Assembly (NCBI GenBank): GCA_023432885.1
Contig: JAEZEU010000487.1
Coordinates: 1-21,067, forward strand
From: Pseudomonadota bacterium
GTDB taxonomy: Bacteria > Pseudomonadota > Alphaproteobacteria > Rhizobiales > Xanthobacteraceae
DNA: 21,067 nt
Direction: 5' to 3'
Of this stretch, positions 20,371 through 21,067 are shown piece after piece. Below the pieces are notes generated by a model. The model searched no databases. It saw nothing but the letters and a program-made list of their open reading frames with translations, and had not been told where the DNA came from. Position 1 is the stretch's first letter. Every line of letters starts with the position of its first letter. Both the position numbers and the translations under genes were made by a program.

Positions 20371-21067
20371 TTGCTCTCTGAAGAATCATTCGGGGATCAA
20401 ATTATTCGCCAGCAAAAGAGAACGCCTCGCAGGCAAGGAGACGCCAGGCTCGGCGAGGCGTCGGACGGCGGCTTTGCCGTGGCCGACCGTGTGTACCTGG
20501 CAATACGAGATGCGATTCGTGAGCGCGCTCTCGTGCCCGGAGAGCGGCTGGTCGAACGTGACCTCGCTGAGAGGTTCGGAGTCAGCCGCACGCCGGTGCG
20601 CGAAGCCCTGAGACTGTTGGAAGCGAATGGATTGGCGTCTACGTCGCCGGGCGCCGGGCTGGTCGTCCGCTCCTTGAGCCCCAGCGAGATTTCAGACCTT
20701 TATTTCGCCTGGGAGGAGATGGAGGCCATCGCGGCGCGAAGGGCGGCGACGGTTGCAAGTGACTATGAAATTGCGATGCTCAAGAGCATTCAGCAGAAGT
20801 GGAATCCCGAGGCGGATCACAAGACCCTTAGCGATCTCAACAAGCAGTTCCACCTGGCCCTGCGCAGTGCGGCGAGCAATGACTTCCTGCTCCGTGCACT
20901 GAGCAGCGTTCACGACGTCGTCTCGTTGCTGGGGATCTCCACCTATAGCGTTCCAAATCGCCCGGCGGAAATCAGTCGCGAGCATGAGGCCATCATTTCT
21001 GCGATCGCAGAGCGAGACCCTGAACGCGCGGAGTTGGCAGCGCGCACGCATATCAGGCGCAACGCCG
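20371..21067 (+). CDS. GntR-family regulator, FCD subgroup (3' end cut by window)
   Basis: An open frame runs from after a TAA at 20347 to the window edge. From about 20476 it encodes a GntR winged helix (DRVYLAIRDAIRERALVPGE, then LVERDLAERFGVSRTPVREA, then LRLLEANGL) followed by an FCD ligand domain (EEMEAIAARRAA; DLNKQFHLAL with Asp and His; EHEAIISAI; THIRR), whose Asp and His residues normally hold a metal and organic acid. The C-terminus is missing. The start is uncertain: TTG at 20371 or GTG at 20479; neither has a strong ribosome-binding site, and third-position G/C rises only after about 20415. It follows the Bug gene after 28 or 136 nt and probably controls the hyuAB-bug operon in response to its substrate. 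Confidence 0.8.
   Translation, partial: MLSEESFGDQIIRQQKRTPRRQGDARLGEASDGGFAVADRVYLAIRDAIRERALVPGERLVERDLAERFGVSRTPVREALRLLEANGLASTSPGAGLVVRSLSPSEISDLYFAWEEMEAIAARRAATVASDYEIAMLKSIQQKWNPEADHKTLSDLNKQFHLALRSAASNDFLLRALSSVHDVVSLLGISTYSVPNRPAEISREHEAIISAIAERDPERAELAARTHIRRNA
20422..20461. repeat. 9-bp inverted repeat near the GntR gene start
   Basis: ACGCCTCGC (20422-20430) and GCGAGGCGT (20453-20461) are perfect 9-bp arms with a 22-nt spacer. If the GTG at 20479 is the true start this is a leader stem-loop or operator; if the TTG at 20371 is used it is inside the coding region. No T-run follows, so it is not a standard terminator. Confidence 0.45.

Noticed and set aside
20348..20380. A short frame ATG..TGA (10 residues) between the Bug and GntR genes considered as a leader peptide.
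   Set aside because: It has no ribosome-binding site, no codon pattern suggesting attenuation and no following terminator structure.

Overview
The window looks like chromosomal DNA from a high-GC alphaproteobacterium, most likely Bradyrhizobium or a close relative. Three things point there: an mbfA-type iron exporter gene with a perfect Irr/ICE-like palindrome in its promoter, several intergenic palindromic repeats of the kind scattered through rhizobial genomes, and the overall gene content (acyl-CoA metabolism, amidase, hydantoinase and Bug-type binding protein genes). The organism assignment is an inference. No rRNA, tRNA, CRISPR array, transposase or phage gene was seen.

Layout. (1) 206-4524, plus strand: an epoxide-hydrolase-like alpha/beta hydrolase, mbfA with its own promoter and ICE box, a TTG-started amidase, and a small NTF2-like protein. 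Repeats lie before the first gene and before the NTF2-like gene. (2) 4643-7583, minus strand: an AidB-like acyl-CoA dehydrogenase followed by a zinc alcohol dehydrogenase. They are divergent from (3) 7700-10403, plus strand: a GTG-started GST-like protein, an SDR-fold protein with Phe at the usual catalytic Tyr, and a crotonase-fold protein lacking both classical hydratase glutamates. (4) 10548-11416, minus strand: a GNAT acetyltransferase with a T-tailed terminator, and a DUF1127 protein. They are divergent from (5) 11532-15008, plus strand: a GcvA-like LysR regulator, then tcuA and tcuB (flavoprotein plus membrane Fe-S partner, overlapping by 14 nt). (6) 15009-15489 is a 481-bp gap filled with two stacked palindromic repeats and then a candidate promoter/operator. 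(7) 15490 to the window end, plus strand: hyuA, hyuB, a Bug/TctC periplasmic binding protein and a GntR/FCD regulator cut off by the window edge.

The two most coherent functional units are LysR-tcuA-tcuB, which resembles tricarballylate oxidation but lacks a tcuC transporter gene, and hyuA-hyuB-bug-gntR. The second looks like a self-contained uptake, ATP-dependent hydrolysis and control cassette for an unknown cyclic amide or carboxylate. A 24-bp inverted repeat over the presumed promoter is a candidate operator. The hyu block uses more A/T third-position codons by eye than the tcu genes, so it may have a different history. I saw no wholly new type of system. The most unusual points are the altered active sites in the SDR and crotonase proteins, the transporterless tcuAB, and the hyuAB-Bug-GntR cassette.
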